From Vibrio pelagius (GTDB taxonomy: Bacteria; Pseudomonadota; Gammaproteobacteria; Enterobacterales; Vibrionaceae), in the NCBI RefSeq assembly GCF_024347575.1, contig NZ_AP025504.1, positions 186,001 through 250,000 of the forward strand: 64,000 nt of DNA, in the 5' to 3' direction. Every line of letters starts with the position of its first letter. The first letter of the stretch is position 1. A program made the position numbers and the translations under genes. Of the stretch, positions 46,750 to 55,393 are shown in pieces. Below the pieces are notes generated by a model, which was not told where the DNA came from, did not search any database, and worked only from the letters and a program-made list of their open reading frames with translations.

Positions 46750-47448
46750 TTATTTTTTGATTTTGTCTTGAACGTATTTCTTACTCACGTCTACGACTGC
46801 TACGTCTCTAAAGAAGCTACGACCCAAGAGCAGTGGATATTTCAAGTGAGTACGATCAGCCAATGTAAATTCAGTTTTGTCTTTAAGATCACCGATCTGG
46901 ATACTAGCAACGATCACGGCTCGGCGCTGTGTACCTTCGGCACTAGATTGCTTGATCTTAACCCAACGCTCAACCGGTAAACTCACTTCCTGGCTCTTAA
47001 TGCCATCGTGTTCAATTTTGAACTTAACCCAATCTTTGCCATCTCTCTCGAACGGAACGACATCAATGGCGCTGATTGAAGATGTCGTTGCACCTGTATC
47101 AACGCGTGCTTTAAACGACTCCTCTAGACCGGGAACATAAACCCACTCTTCTTCACCAAGAATTAACTTACCATCAGGAGTTTTTGTTACTTTCTCTGGC
47201 TTTTTAGGTGGCTCGGGTTTCTTTTCTGGGTCAGCGGGTTTCTCAACTTTTTCTGGCTCTTTTTCAGTTTCAGTTACGGGCTCTTTAGAAGACTCCCCGT
47301 CTTTTTGTTCCGCTTGACTTGAATCGTCAACAACAGGTTGTTCGATTTGTGGTTTCTGTTCGGGTTCGACAGGAACTTGACTCGTCGTAGAACAAGCAAC
47401 AAGACCACCACTCAACATCAGGGTTATAATTGCTTTCCAATTGTACAT
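46750..47448 (-). CDS. Lipoprotein with retropepsin-like aspartic protease domain (RimK-associated Zn_protease family)
   Basis: 232 residues. Lipobox LVAC with lipidated Cys19 (next residue Ser, outer-membrane type), then a Pro/Glu/Lys-rich linker (about 25-90) and a domain with VDTGATTSS (Asp117), typical of the PF05618 family, which automatic tools call ATP-dependent zinc protease but which has a retropepsin-like DTGA active site. LPVERWVKIKQ and YPLLLGRSFFRD further match the family. It would be a periplasmic, membrane-anchored aspartic protease; dimerisation would be needed for catalysis. It follows the aminotransferase by 11 bp and is probably co-transcribed. Confidence 0.8.
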   Translation of the reverse strand: MYNWKAIITLMLSGGLVACSTTSQVPVEPEQKPQIEQPVVDDSSQAEQKDGESSKEPVTETEKEPEKVEKPADPEKKPEPPKKPEKVTKTPDGKLILGEEEWVYVPGLEESFKARVDTGATTSSISAIDVVPFERDGKDWVKFKIEHDGIKSQEVSLPVERWVKIKQSSAEGTQRRAVIVASIQIGDLKDKTEFTLADRTHLKYPLLLGRSFFRDVAVVDVSKKYVQDKIKK

Positions 47449-47459
47449 TCAGTCACCAT

Positions 47460-48644
47460 TTATTTTGATACATTAGCGATTGCGTTGGCTACGTAAGGAA
47501 TATGAGATTCTGAGAGACCTGCGATATTGATGCGACCATCACCAACACCGTAAATACCATACTCTTCACGTAATTGATTCATTTGAGCTTCTTTAAAGCC
47601 TAGTACAGTAAACATACCTTTATGGCTCTCAATGAAGTCAAAGTGTGACGTGTTATGGGTATTTCGCAATTCATTACATAATGTTTGGCGAAGATTTAAC
47701 AAACGCCCCTGCATCTCACTCAATTCTTGCTTCCAAATTCGCGTTAGCTCTTGATTTTGAAGAATTGTTTTCACTAGCGCCGCACCGTGATCTGGCGGCA
47801 TAGTGTAAGTAGAACGAGCAAGGGTAAGAAGCTTACCTTTCGCATTACCCACTTCTTGGCTATTTTTACCAACCACAATTGCCGCGCCTGTTCTCTCACG
47901 GTACAAACCGAAGTTTTTCGAGCAAGAAGTTGTAATTAGCATCTCTTCGACATTATCAGCCATGAACTGAAGACCTTTCGCATCTTCTTCAAGACCATCA
48001 CCAAAACCTTGGTAAGCAATATCAACAAACGGAAGGAAGCCATTCTTCTGTGAGAGCGCAGTGATTTCCTGCCATGCAGCAAAGTCGATGTCCGCACCCG
48101 TTGGGTTATGACAACATCCATGCAGAAGAACAACATCATTAGGACCTGCTTGTGATAGCTCTTCAAGCATTCTTGCTGTATCAACCTGTTTTGTTTCAGG
48201 GCTAAAGTAAGAGTAGTGCTTAACTTTTAGTCCTGCCGCTTCCATCACTGGTCGGTGATTGACGTAGCTCGGATTAGAGATCCAAACCGTTGTATCTGGC
48301 TGTGCCACTTTCATCAGGTCGCCCAGCATACGCAGAGCACCACTCGCCCCTGGCGTTTGAATAGCGGCAACACGATCCATTGCAGAAGTTCCTTTCAACA
48401 ACAGGTCGATCATACTTTGGTTAAACTCTTCGCAACCCGCTAGGCCAACGTAAGCTTTGGTTTTCTGGTTTTCAACGACAATATCTTGTGCCATTGAAAC
48501 GGCCTTCATGATTGGCGTTTCACCTTGGTTGTTGCGGTAAACCCCAATGCCTAGGTCGACTTTGTTTGGACGTTCATCGCCACGGTAAGCCACAGACAGA
48601 GAGAGAATTGGATCTAAAGTTGGTTTTGGTAGATGTGAAAACAT
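47460..48644 (-). CDS. tyrB: Aromatic/aspartate aminotransferase (class I)
   Basis: About 394 residues. MFSHLPKPTLDPILSLSVAY and DLGIGVYRNNQGETP open the protein; the PLP lysine is in TTSCSKNFGLYRER, with NPTGADI and ISNPSYVNH before it. It transfers amino groups between aromatic amino acids or aspartate and 2-oxoglutarate. V. cholerae has an aromatic aminotransferase beside nrdG on chromosome II, matching this layout. ATG 48644 is chosen; an in-frame GTG three codons earlier sits too close to the AAGGG site. Substrate preference between TyrB and AspC types is not certain. Confidence 0.85.
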   Translation of the reverse strand: MFSHLPKPTLDPILSLSVAYRGDERPNKVDLGIGVYRNNQGETPIMKAVSMAQDIVVENQKTKAYVGLAGCEEFNQSMIDLLLKGTSAMDRVAAIQTPGASGALRMLGDLMKVAQPDTTVWISNPSYVNHRPVMEAAGLKVKHYSYFSPETKQVDTARMLEELSQAGPNDVVLLHGCCHNPTGADIDFAAWQEITALSQKNGFLPFVDIAYQGFGDGLEEDAKGLQFMADNVEEMLITTSCSKNFGLYRERTGAAIVVGKNSQEVGNAKGKLLTLARSTYTMPPDHGAALVKTILQNQELTRIWKQELSEMQGRLLNLRQTLCNELRNTHNTSHFDFIESHKGMFTVLGFKEAQMNQLREEYGIYGVGDGRINIAGLSESHIPYVANAIANVSK

Positions 48645-48815
48645 GAAAGTCACAACCCTTTGAAATTCAAGTAATGAGTTTTACGTTAACATTATCATAG
48701 TCAAATCAGAAACATTTTTTATTAGAAGCGCTTAGTAAGCATGAGTAATCTGATAACCGTCGATTTATTGAGCAAAGCACAACCACATTGTTGGGAATAA
48801 CTAAAGAACTCACAC

Positions 48816-48858
48816 CTAAGGGCTTCATTTGCAGTTTAAGCTGCGGATAAGCCCTTAT
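48816..48858. terminator. Hairpin after nrdG
   Basis: TAAGGGCTT and AAGCCCTTA bound the stem, with an inner GCAG/CTGC pair. T-runs are weak on the minus strand; probable end of the nrdDG transcript. Confidence 0.45.
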
Positions 48859-48881
48859 TTCTTCGATTAAGCCAGAAAAGA

Positions 48882-49352
48882 TTAAATGTCAGTGAAACGA
48901 TGAATGATTTGGTTAGAACTACCACGCCAATCCAACATCGGATCGGCTTTATCTTGCTCAAAACGGCCATCAATCAAGGTATCAATATAACTCAATACCT
49001 CTTTCTGCTTGTCGTCGAGTTCATCTAACTCATACCCTGTCCACATCCATATATCTTTATTTTGGCATTCACTCTTAACGCGTTTAACCAGTTTCAAGAC
49101 ATCAGCCACGTTCGCTGGATGCAAGGGATCCCCTCCAGACAAAGAAAGCCCACGACGTTTGATTCGGTCATCATTAAGATCGGCAATAATGTGATCCTCA
49201 AGCTCCTGAGTGAACAGATGCCCAGAGTCTAAGCGTTGTGTCGATTGATTGTAACAGCCGCGACACTGATGAACGCAACCAGATACAAACAGTGTACAGC
49301 GTGTACCGGGACCATTTACGACGTCGATTGGATGATATTGATGATAATTCAT
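48882..49352 (-). CDS. nrdG: Anaerobic ribonucleotide reductase activating enzyme
   Basis: 156 residues. Radical-SAM iron-sulfur motif CVHQCRGC (Cys-X3-Cys-X2-Cys) in TLFVSGCVHQCRGCYNQST (about 20-38), then LSGGDPLHPANV for SAM binding. It makes the glycyl radical on NrdD. ATG 49352 gives the family start MNYHQYHPIDVVNG. It follows nrdD by about 100 bp with a hairpin between them, so its level may differ from that of nrdD. Confidence 0.95.
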   Translation of the reverse strand: MNYHQYHPIDVVNGPGTRCTLFVSGCVHQCRGCYNQSTQRLDSGHLFTQELEDHIIADLNDDRIKRRGLSLSGGDPLHPANVADVLKLVKRVKSECQNKDIWMWTGYELDELDDKQKEVLSYIDTLIDGRFEQDKADPMLDWRGSSNQIIHRFTDI

Positions 49353-49398
49353 AGAGTTGCCGATATTTAGGATTAGAGCGCTTGATTCAAACGACCAA

Positions 49399-49422
49399 AC
49401 TCCCTCTAACATCAGAGGGAGT
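49399..49422 (-). terminator. Intercistronic hairpin between nrdD and nrdG
   Basis: ACTCCCTCT (49399-49407) pairs perfectly with AGAGGGAGT (49414-49422). On the minus strand only three T follow (TTTGG), so a partial terminator or RNA stabiliser is more likely than a full stop. Confidence 0.5.
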
Positions 49423-49453
49423 CTTCGCTTAACAGGTGAGAAGTTCTAGTGAG

Positions 49454-51574
49454 TTACAGGTGCTTAACGCGACGCTTAACTTCTTCCTGCTTACCAAAGT
49501 TGAATGGTCGAGCATCTGGACTGCCTAGGTAACCACAAACACGGCGTGTTACTGACACTTTGGTTGAGTCATGGTTACCACATTTAGGACAGGTAAAACC
49601 TTTACTCGTACAGTCGAACTCACCGTTATAACCACACTCGTAACACTCATCAATCGGTGTATTTGTACCGTAGTAAGGCACACGCGTGTAGCTATAATCC
49701 CAAACGTTTTCAAGCGCTTCGATGTTCTTCTGCATGTTAGGGAATTCGCCGTAACAGATAAAACCACCACTTGAGATTTCTGGATAAGGCATCTCAAAAT
49801 CGATCTTATCGTAAGGGTTTACCTTCTTCTGAACATCTAGGTGGAAGCTGTTGGTGTAGTAACCACGATCCGTTACACCTTCAATCACACCAAACTCTTT
49901 AGTATCGATGCTGCAGAAGCGACTACATAGGTTTTCACTTGGCGTGCCGTATAGGCTAAACGCATACCCTGTCTCTTTGGTCCAAGTTTCTACTTCGCGT
50001 TTCATGTATTGAACAAGCTCAAGTGCCTTGTTACGCATCTCAGTGTCATCATAAAGGTGCGTTTCTGTACCAAACAACGCAGTCATCGCTTCATGAATAC
50101 CGATATAGCCAAGAGACACCGAAGCACGGCCGTTCTTAAAGATATCTGCAATCGAATCGTCAGCTTTCAGACGAACGCCACACGCACCTTCCATATAAAG
50201 AATCGGCGCAACACGTGCTTTCACGTTTTCAAGACGGCTGATACGTGTCTCTAGTGCACGACGAGCCAGTTTTAACTTTTCGTCTAGCAATGCGTAGAAC
50301 TTAGTCATGTCGCCTTTCGCATTGATAGCAATACGTGGCAGGTTAAGGCTCACAACACCTAAGTTGTTACGACCTTCATGGATAAGCTCACCGTTCTCTT
50401 CGTAAGTATTTAAGAAGCTGCGACAACCCATCGGTGTTTTGAATGAACCTGTCACTTCTACAACTTTGTCGTAGTTAAGGATATCTGGGTACATGCGCTT
50501 AGAAGCACACTCAAGCGCTAGCTGTTTGATATCGTAATTCGGATCATCTGACTTGTGGTTTAGGCCATCTTTGATTGCAAAAACCAGTTTTGGGAATACC
50601 GCTGTTTTACGGTTCTTACCAAGGCCAGCGATGCGGTTTTTCAAGATCGATTGCTGGATCAATTTCGATCCCCAGCTTTCGCCCAAACCAAAACCAAACG
50701 TCACAAATGGTGTTTGTCCATTCGCCGTATGTAACGTGTTTACTTCGTACTCTAGCGATTGGAATGCGTCATAACACTCTTTCTCTGTGCGTGCGATAGC
50801 AAAGGCTTCAGGGTTATGGATATCCCACTCTTTCGCAAGTTGAAGGTGCTTCTCGTAGCTCGCCATCACATAAGGTTCTAGTACTTCGTCAATACGGTTG
50901 ATCGTCGTACCGCCGTAAATGTGGCTCGCCACTTGTGCAATAATCTGGGCTGTTACAGCTGTGGCAGTTGAGATTGATTTTGGTGTATCAATCTCGGCGT
51001 TACCCATCTTAAAACCATGAGTTAACATGCCTTTTAAGTCGATCAGCATGCAGTTAAACATCGGGAAGAATGGTGCGTAATCTAGATCGTGATAGTGAAT
51101 GTCGCCGCTTTCGTGCGCTTGAACGATATCACGTGGCAAAATGTGTGTTTTCGCATAGTGTTTAGCCACGATACCAGCAAGAAGATCACGCTGTGTTGGA
51201 ATCACTTTACCGTCTTTGTTGGCATTTTCGTTGATTAGGTCAACGTTGCTCTCTTCAATCAGGCCTTCGATTTCGCGTGTCAAAGCACTTTGCTTTTCAC
51301 GCGCAATATCGCGGTCGTGGCGGTATTCAATGTACGCGCGAGCAAGAGATTTATAAGGCCCCTGCATAAGCTCATTCTCAACCATGGTTTGAATTTCAGA
51401 GATATGAACTTCATCGTACTCATCGAGCTTTAATTCTACAGCCAATGCCACATTCAAAGCATAAATGGCGATTTCCTTATCTGACTTTTCTGATGCTGCT
51501 TCCACTGCAGCTTGAATGCGATCTCTGCTGAATGGAGCTCTTGAGCCATCACGCTTGATTACGATTGATTTCAC
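49454..51574 (-). CDS. nrdD: Anaerobic ribonucleoside-triphosphate reductase
   Basis: About 706 residues. N-terminal ATP-cone (IVIKRDGSRAPFSRDRIQAA), the barrel with HYHDLDYAPFFPMFNCML, GGFICYGEF, a zinc site (CYECG and CPKCG) and the C-terminal glycyl-radical loop RRVCGYLGSPDARPFN. It reduces NTPs to dNTPs without oxygen. Of two adjacent GTG codons I take 51574, five bases after AGGAG, which also gives the family start VKSIVIKRDG. The upstream region has NrdR, FNR and DnaA-type sites. It is co-transcribed with nrdG. Confidence 0.96.
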   Translation of the reverse strand: MKSIVIKRDGSRAPFSRDRIQAAVEAASEKSDKEIAIYALNVALAVELKLDEYDEVHISEIQTMVENELMQGPYKSLARAYIEYRHDRDIAREKQSALTREIEGLIEESNVDLINENANKDGKVIPTQRDLLAGIVAKHYAKTHILPRDIVQAHESGDIHYHDLDYAPFFPMFNCMLIDLKGMLTHGFKMGNAEIDTPKSISTATAVTAQIIAQVASHIYGGTTINRIDEVLEPYVMASYEKHLQLAKEWDIHNPEAFAIARTEKECYDAFQSLEYEVNTLHTANGQTPFVTFGFGLGESWGSKLIQQSILKNRIAGLGKNRKTAVFPKLVFAIKDGLNHKSDDPNYDIKQLALECASKRMYPDILNYDKVVEVTGSFKTPMGCRSFLNTYEENGELIHEGRNNLGVVSLNLPRIAINAKGDMTKFYALLDEKLKLARRALETRISRLENVKARVAPILYMEGACGVRLKADDSIADIFKNGRASVSLGYIGIHEAMTALFGTETHLYDDTEMRNKALELVQYMKREVETWTKETGYAFSLYGTPSENLCSRFCSIDTKEFGVIEGVTDRGYYTNSFHLDVQKKVNPYDKIDFEMPYPEISSGGFICYGEFPNMQKNIEALENVWDYSYTRVPYYGTNTPIDECYECGYNGEFDCTSKGFTCPKCGNHDSTKVSVTRRVCGYLGSPDARPFNFGKQEEVKRRVKHL

Positions 51575-51606
51575 CACTTCTCCTTACTCTCTAGGTATTC
51601 ACAGAC

Positions 51607-51615
51607 TTATCCACA
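51607..51615. promoter_or_regulatory. Consensus DnaA box upstream of nrdD
   Basis: TTATCCACA, an exact DnaA box, 33 bp before the nrdD start. DnaA controls the aerobic nrdAB operon in E. coli; a similar role here is inference. Confidence 0.45.
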
Positions 51616-51618
51616 AAC

Positions 51619-51665
51619 ACACTATATAGAGCGATTTATCGTTTAACTAACACTAGATATTGTGG
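51619..51665 (-). promoter_or_regulatory. Tandem NrdR boxes upstream of nrdD
   Basis: ACACTATATAGAGCGA (51619-51634) and ACACTAGATATTGTGG (51650-51665) resemble the NrdR box (about ACACwATATATtGTGT). They are 31 bp apart start to start, about three helical turns, the usual geometry. NrdR represses ribonucleotide reductase genes when dATP is high. Confidence 0.75.
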
Positions 51666-51696
51666 CGTATTTAACGAGAACCACCAAACGCGAGTA

Positions 51697-51710
51697 TTGA
51701 TTTGGATCAA
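51697..51710 (-). promoter_or_regulatory. FNR box upstream of nrdD
   Basis: TTGATTTGGATCAA is a perfect match to TTGAT-N4-ATCAA. A weaker copy CTGACTAAGATCAA follows at 51724-51737. Anaerobic activation of nrdDG by FNR is expected. Confidence 0.85.
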
Positions 51711-51877
51711 TAAAAGAGGAGTGCTGACTAAGATCAATTCAATCTTATGACGTTGTCTCTCAAGTCGAAAAGAAACAATGTAACAATAAAAAATTGGCTA
51801 AAAAGCCTTGAATTTTTGCCAAGTGTTGTAGGATAACGGCTCAGGGAAAATCAACACAAAATTCAGAGAAAAACGCC

Positions 51878-52756
51878 GTGAATAGACTTCAAAAGTGGGT
51901 TATCACCACCTGCCTATTTAGTAGTACCGTTTTAAGTGCACCTTTAAGCATATCCAGTTGGAATATTGAATGGTTATCAACCAATGAGGCTGTGAATAAA
52001 ATGAGTGAGCTTCGTACGCAGGATGATTTTAACCAACTCAATTATCACTTTAAGCAACTCAATAGCGATGTGTTGGCATTTCAAGAGGTCGATAATATTG
52101 AAGCGATAAAGCGTGTCGTTGGTTCTGATTATCGTATCGTGATGTCTGACCGAGCATCTAACCGCTACAAAGCGAACCAGTTCTCAGATGTAAACCAATA
52201 CACAGGCTTCGCTGTTAGACAGAATATTGATGTCGTTAACAAGCCCGACTTAAAGCTTGAAACACGATCTGGCAGTAAGCTTAGGTTTGCAAGCTACATT
52301 GTAGCGGAGCTTCATGATAAACCGGTACATTTGCTCTCTGTACACTTAAAAGCGGGTTGTAGCGGCGCTTACAAACGCAATAACAACTGTGAGCGACTCA
52401 AGCAGCAAGCGAAGGTGTTAAATGATTGGATAGTGGAACGGGAAAAGAAACAACAGAGTTATGCGGTACTGGGTGATTTCAATCATAACCTATCCTATCG
52501 TGGTGACTGGCTTTGGTCTGCACTGAGTGAAAACAACCGAGCGCAATTGGCAACCCGTTCGACGGCGGCGGACTGTAAAGTACGCTCCAATAGCAACAAA
52601 AACCGAACTCATCAATTCCGCTCTCTGATCGACCACATTATAGTCAGTAACGATTTGAGTACATCATGGACAAAACAGTACGTGTTCCCTTCTCAAGATG
52701 TCCTTGATTACTTTCTTAGTGATCACTGCCCTGTATCAACGCAGTTAGGGCGTTAG
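51878..52756 (+). CDS. Secreted endonuclease/exonuclease/phosphatase-family protein
   Basis: 292 residues with a signal peptide (VITTCLFSSTVLSAPL). EEP-fold motifs: ISSWNIEWLS, LAFQEVDN (metal Glu), LLSVHLKAGC, VLGDFNHNL and the terminal SDHCPVS (catalytic His). It may cleave DNA or act on phosphoesters outside the cell or in the periplasm; Cys pairs suit an oxidising place. Starts at GTG 51878 with a weak AGAGAA upstream. Its leader region is shared with divergent nrdD. A 289-bp repeat element lies after it. Confidence 0.8.
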   Translation: MNRLQKWVITTCLFSSTVLSAPLSISSWNIEWLSTNEAVNKMSELRTQDDFNQLNYHFKQLNSDVLAFQEVDNIEAIKRVVGSDYRIVMSDRASNRYKANQFSDVNQYTGFAVRQNIDVVNKPDLKLETRSGSKLRFASYIVAELHDKPVHLLSVHLKAGCSGAYKRNNNCERLKQQAKVLNDWIVEREKKQQSYAVLGDFNHNLSYRGDWLWSALSENNRAQLATRSTAADCKVRSNSNKNRTHQFRSLIDHIIVSNDLSTSWTKQYVFPSQDVLDYFLSDHCPVSTQLGR

Positions 52757-52783
52757 GCCACTATTATAATTAAGATATATTAA

Positions 52784-53072
52784 GGCGTGTTGACCTTTCG
52801 TGGTTAAATTTTGTTCGGATAGGGACGCCTAGTCAAAAGCGTTTTAATCGCGGCGAGGGAGAAGTAGCCTAGTTATTCTAAGCAAATCTCCCTCAACAAA
52901 GAGTAAAACGCTTTTTGCGGGGGCGCCCAGCTCGAACCCTTCGGGCAGCGTTTGCTGGTCATTTCTACTGCGTTATCGGCTTCTCATGTAGGCTAGCTAC
53001 ACATCAAAGCCTCTGCCTTGTATAAATACCCAGCAACTCGCTGCAAAAAACAGCTCGAAAGATCAACGCGCC
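52784..53072. repeat. 289-bp structured repeat element (MITE-like)
   Basis: Bounded by inverted repeats GGCGTGTTGACCTTTCG (52784-52800) and CGAAAGATCAACGCGCC (53056-53072), 15 of 17 matching. Inside are nested perfect stems: AAAAGCGTTTTA/TAAAACGCTTTT (52835-52846, 52904-52915), GAGGGAGA/TCTCCCTC (52855-52862, 52887-52894), then GCAGCGTTTGCTGG with CCAGCAACTCGCTGC (52945-52958, 53030-53044) holding TGTAG-gctag-CTACA. There is no coding frame. I recall similar sequence from other Vibrio intergenic regions, but could not check copies. Confidence 0.6.
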
Positions 53073-53102
53073 CTAGTGAAATGACCGCTAAAGAGATAAA
53101 CA

Positions 53103-53142
53103 AAAACGCCCGCAGAGAGACAAATCACTGCGGGCGTTTTAA
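53103..53142. terminator. Bidirectional terminator before the GNAT gene
   Basis: AAAACGCCCGCAG and CTGCGGGCGTTTT form a 13-bp stem with A/T runs on both sides, 14 bp after the convergent GNAT stop. Confidence 0.88.
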
Positions 53143-53155
53143 GAAACACGGCAAA

Positions 53156-53635
53156 CTAAATTCGTTGACCTACGTTTCTTGCGATCATGAGTACTTCATC
53201 AGCCGAGTATAGGTTTGAAATCGTGGATTCAACCTCAGCACCCAGTGTTGATTTATACAGCTGCTGTGCAAAGTTATCTGCCCTAGTCGTCACCAAAACA
53301 TGTTTGAGCGTTGAGCCTTGTTCCGCTAGCACTTCTTTAACTACTTTTAACGAATCAAGTATCAGTTTACGGCCTAAGCCTTTACCTTGTTGTTCGGTAG
53401 AAACCGCCAATTGTTCTAGCTCTAAAACAGCTTCTGGACGAAAACCGCTTTTTTGAACCCAAATGATATAACCATGAATCTCGCCATCAAGCTCTAACAC
53501 AAAATTAATGAAGCGTGGCGACGCGTTTAAGTTACACTGTAACCACTCTTTGGATTTGGTTTGGCGTAGAAACGCTTGTTGATGCACTCTCGCTGCACCA
53601 TCAAGGTCTTCAGCTTGCATTAACCTTACGCTCAT
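53156..53635 (-). CDS. GNAT-family N-acetyltransferase
   Basis: 159 residues. LELEQLAVSTEQQGKGLGRK contains the GNAT acetyl-CoA loop (Q-x-x-G-x-G/K), after SVRLMQAEDLDGAARVHQQAF typical of the N-terminus. Substrate unknown. It starts 4 bp after the fabH stop, so the two are translated together; whether it acts in fatty-acid metabolism is only a neighbourhood hint. Ends at a strong bidirectional terminator. Confidence 0.82.
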   Translation of the reverse strand: MSVRLMQAEDLDGAARVHQQAFLRQTKSKEWLQCNLNASPRFINFVLELDGEIHGYIIWVQKSGFRPEAVLELEQLAVSTEQQGKGLGRKLILDSLKVVKEVLAEQGSTLKHVLVTTRADNFAQQLYKSTLGAEVESTISNLYSADEVLMIARNVGQRI

Positions 53636-53639
53636 CGGA

Positions 53640-54734
53640 TTACATCTCTGAATTAGGGCGCGTTTTACAGTGTAAAATGGCTTTTTCTAACAGCTCCAAC
53701 GCTGATTTATCACTATCAGGAAGTGTTGCATTTGAAGTACCCAGCGGCTCAACACGTTCACCCCACGTAATGTGGCCAGCACCCCATGTAAGACCTGCAC
53801 CAAACGCAGCTACAAGAATATTCGCACCTGGCTTAACAGCACCCTGTTCAAGCGCTTCACACATAGCAATAGGCACAGTTGCGGCAGAGGTGTTACCGTA
53901 GTTTTGAATGTTAACGAAGGCTTTCTCTTTCTCAATACCCGCCATGTCACACAAGGTATGAATAATACGAATGTTCGCTTGGTGTGGAATAACCACATCA
54001 ATGTTGTCTGTTGAAATACCAGTTCGACTCAGTACGGTATGAGCGGCTGCGCCCATCCCTTTCACTGCACGCTTGAAGATCTCTTTACCAACAAAGTCAA
54101 AATCCCAGTAACCATTATCCGCTGCAAAGCGATCCATTGAAGTACCGAACTTAGGCACCGCTAGAATATCGCGACCTTCCGCATCACAACCAATTTGAGC
54201 TTGTTGTAGGCCAACTTGCTTTTCAGTACGAGACAGCACAGCAGCACCGGCTCCATCACCAAATAGAACTGCAGTATCACGCTTGGTCCAGTCAATGAAG
54301 AATGACAGTCTTTCAGCACCAATTACGATAGCGTTGCGGTAGTTACCCGCTTGAATTAAGCGCGTCGCCGTTTCGAGACCATAAAGGAAGCCAGTACACG
54401 CTGCATTCAAATCAAATGCTGCTGCACCTTTAATACCAAGGTTTTGCTGTACTTTTGAAGCGGTGTTTGGAATGAGAGAGTCAGGAGAGCAAGTCGCAAC
54501 AATGACAATATCAATATCATCAGCAGTTAAACCAGCACAAGCCATCGCATGCTGAGCTGCAACTGTCGCTAAATCGGATGTATTAACGTGGCTAATTCTT
54601 CTATTTTCAATCCCTGTTCTTGTACGAATCCACTCGTCAGACGTATCGATAAAAGTACTTAGGTCGTCATTGGAGAGCGTCGCTGGCGGTAGACACTTTC
54701 CCCACCCGGTAATTTCAGCGTAAAACTTTGTCAT
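53640..54734 (-). CDS. fabH: Beta-ketoacyl-ACP synthase III (FabH paralogue)
   Basis: About 364 residues. The thiolase-fold triad is seen: Cys113 in [11 protein letters not shown], His in [11 protein letters not shown] and Asn in [11 protein letters not shown]. It starts fatty-acid synthesis by condensing acetyl-CoA with malonyl-ACP. It is some 40 residues longer at the C-terminus than standard FabH ([12 protein letters not shown] onward), and is not in the plsX-fabH-fabD cluster, so it is probably the second, chromosome II copy known in vibrios. The second of two adjacent ATG codons fits the AGGT site better. Confidence 0.88.
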   Translation of the reverse strand: MTKFYAEITGWGKCLPPATLSNDDLSTFIDTSDEWIRTRTGIENRRISHVNTSDLATVAAQHAMACAGLTADDIDIVIVATCSPDSLIPNTASKVQQNLGIKGAAAFDLNAACTGFLYGLETATRLIQAGNYRNAIVIGAERLSFFIDWTKRDTAVLFGDGAGAAVLSRTEKQVGLQQAQIGCDAEGRDILAVPKFGTSMDRFAADNGYWDFDFVGKEIFKRAVKGMGAAAHTVLSRTGISTDNIDVVIPHQANIRIIHTLCDMAGIEKEKAFVNIQNYGNTSAATVPIAMCEALEQGAVKPGANILVAAFGAGLTWGAGHITWGERVEPLGTSNATLPDSDKSALELLEKAILHCKTRPNSEM

Positions 54735-54856
54735 CATTTACCTATTTATTGTTTGTTTTTATTTGAGTATCGTAGTGTTGTTTCAAACAGTATAAGCACA
54801 CAGGGGCTAATTCGTAAATCGCGTTAACCAATGTGAAGCAATAAAAAGAGAAAGTT

Positions 54857-55291
54857 ATGTCTACATTCAATACTCGTTGCCCTGCTTGTCAGGGTGTTAA
54901 CCGTGTTCCCTCTGAGCGTGTTTCAGAGAGCCCGACATGTGGTAAATGTAAAGCGCCACTTTTAGACGGCGCGCCAGTGGAAGGAACCAGTGTTAACTTT
55001 TCAACGTTGCTTAACAGCGACCAGCCAGTTGTGGTCGACTTCTGGGCAACATGGTGTAACCCATGTGTCGGCTTTGCACCGGTATTTAGTGATGTTGCCG
55101 CTGAACGAAACGGCAATGTGCGTTTTGTGAAGATCAATACCGAAGAGCAACAACAGCTCGCCGCTCAGTTTGCGATTCGTAGTATTCCAACCGTTATGGT
55201 GTTTAAACAAGGTAAAGTGGTAGACACCATTAATGGCGCTTTACCAAAAGGCCAATTTGATCAGTGGCTTAATCAAGCTCTAACCAAATAA
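54857..55291 (+). CDS. trxC: Thioredoxin 2 with CNPC active site
   Basis: 144 residues. N-terminal zinc module with Cys8, Cys11 (CPAC), Cys28 and Cys31 (CGKC), then a thioredoxin fold with active site ATWCNPCVGF (Cys67, Cys70) and cis-Pro in RSIPTVMVF. Standard TrxC reads WCGPC; here the Gly is Asn, which may shift the redox potential. It serves as a cytosolic disulfide reductase, often OxyR-linked. RBS AGAGAAAG precedes the ATG. It is divergent from fabH, and a strong terminator follows. Confidence 0.92.
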   Translation: MSTFNTRCPACQGVNRVPSERVSESPTCGKCKAPLLDGAPVEGTSVNFSTLLNSDQPVVVDFWATWCNPCVGFAPVFSDVAAERNGNVRFVKINTEEQQQLAAQFAIRSIPTVMVFKQGKVVDTINGALPKGQFDQWLNQALTK

Positions 55292-55298
55292 ATACATT

Positions 55299-55334
55299 AA
55301 GTCAGAACAGCCTACACTGTTCTGACTTTTCTCG
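55299..55334 (+). terminator. Rho-independent terminator of trxC
   Basis: AGTCAGAACAG and CTGTTCTGACT form an 11-bp stem with a six-base loop, followed by TTTTCTC. Confidence 0.9.
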
Positions 55335-55393
55335 CGTATTTACTTAAACCGCAACACTTTTAGATATGGCGATAAAAAGCCTTAAAATCGCAT

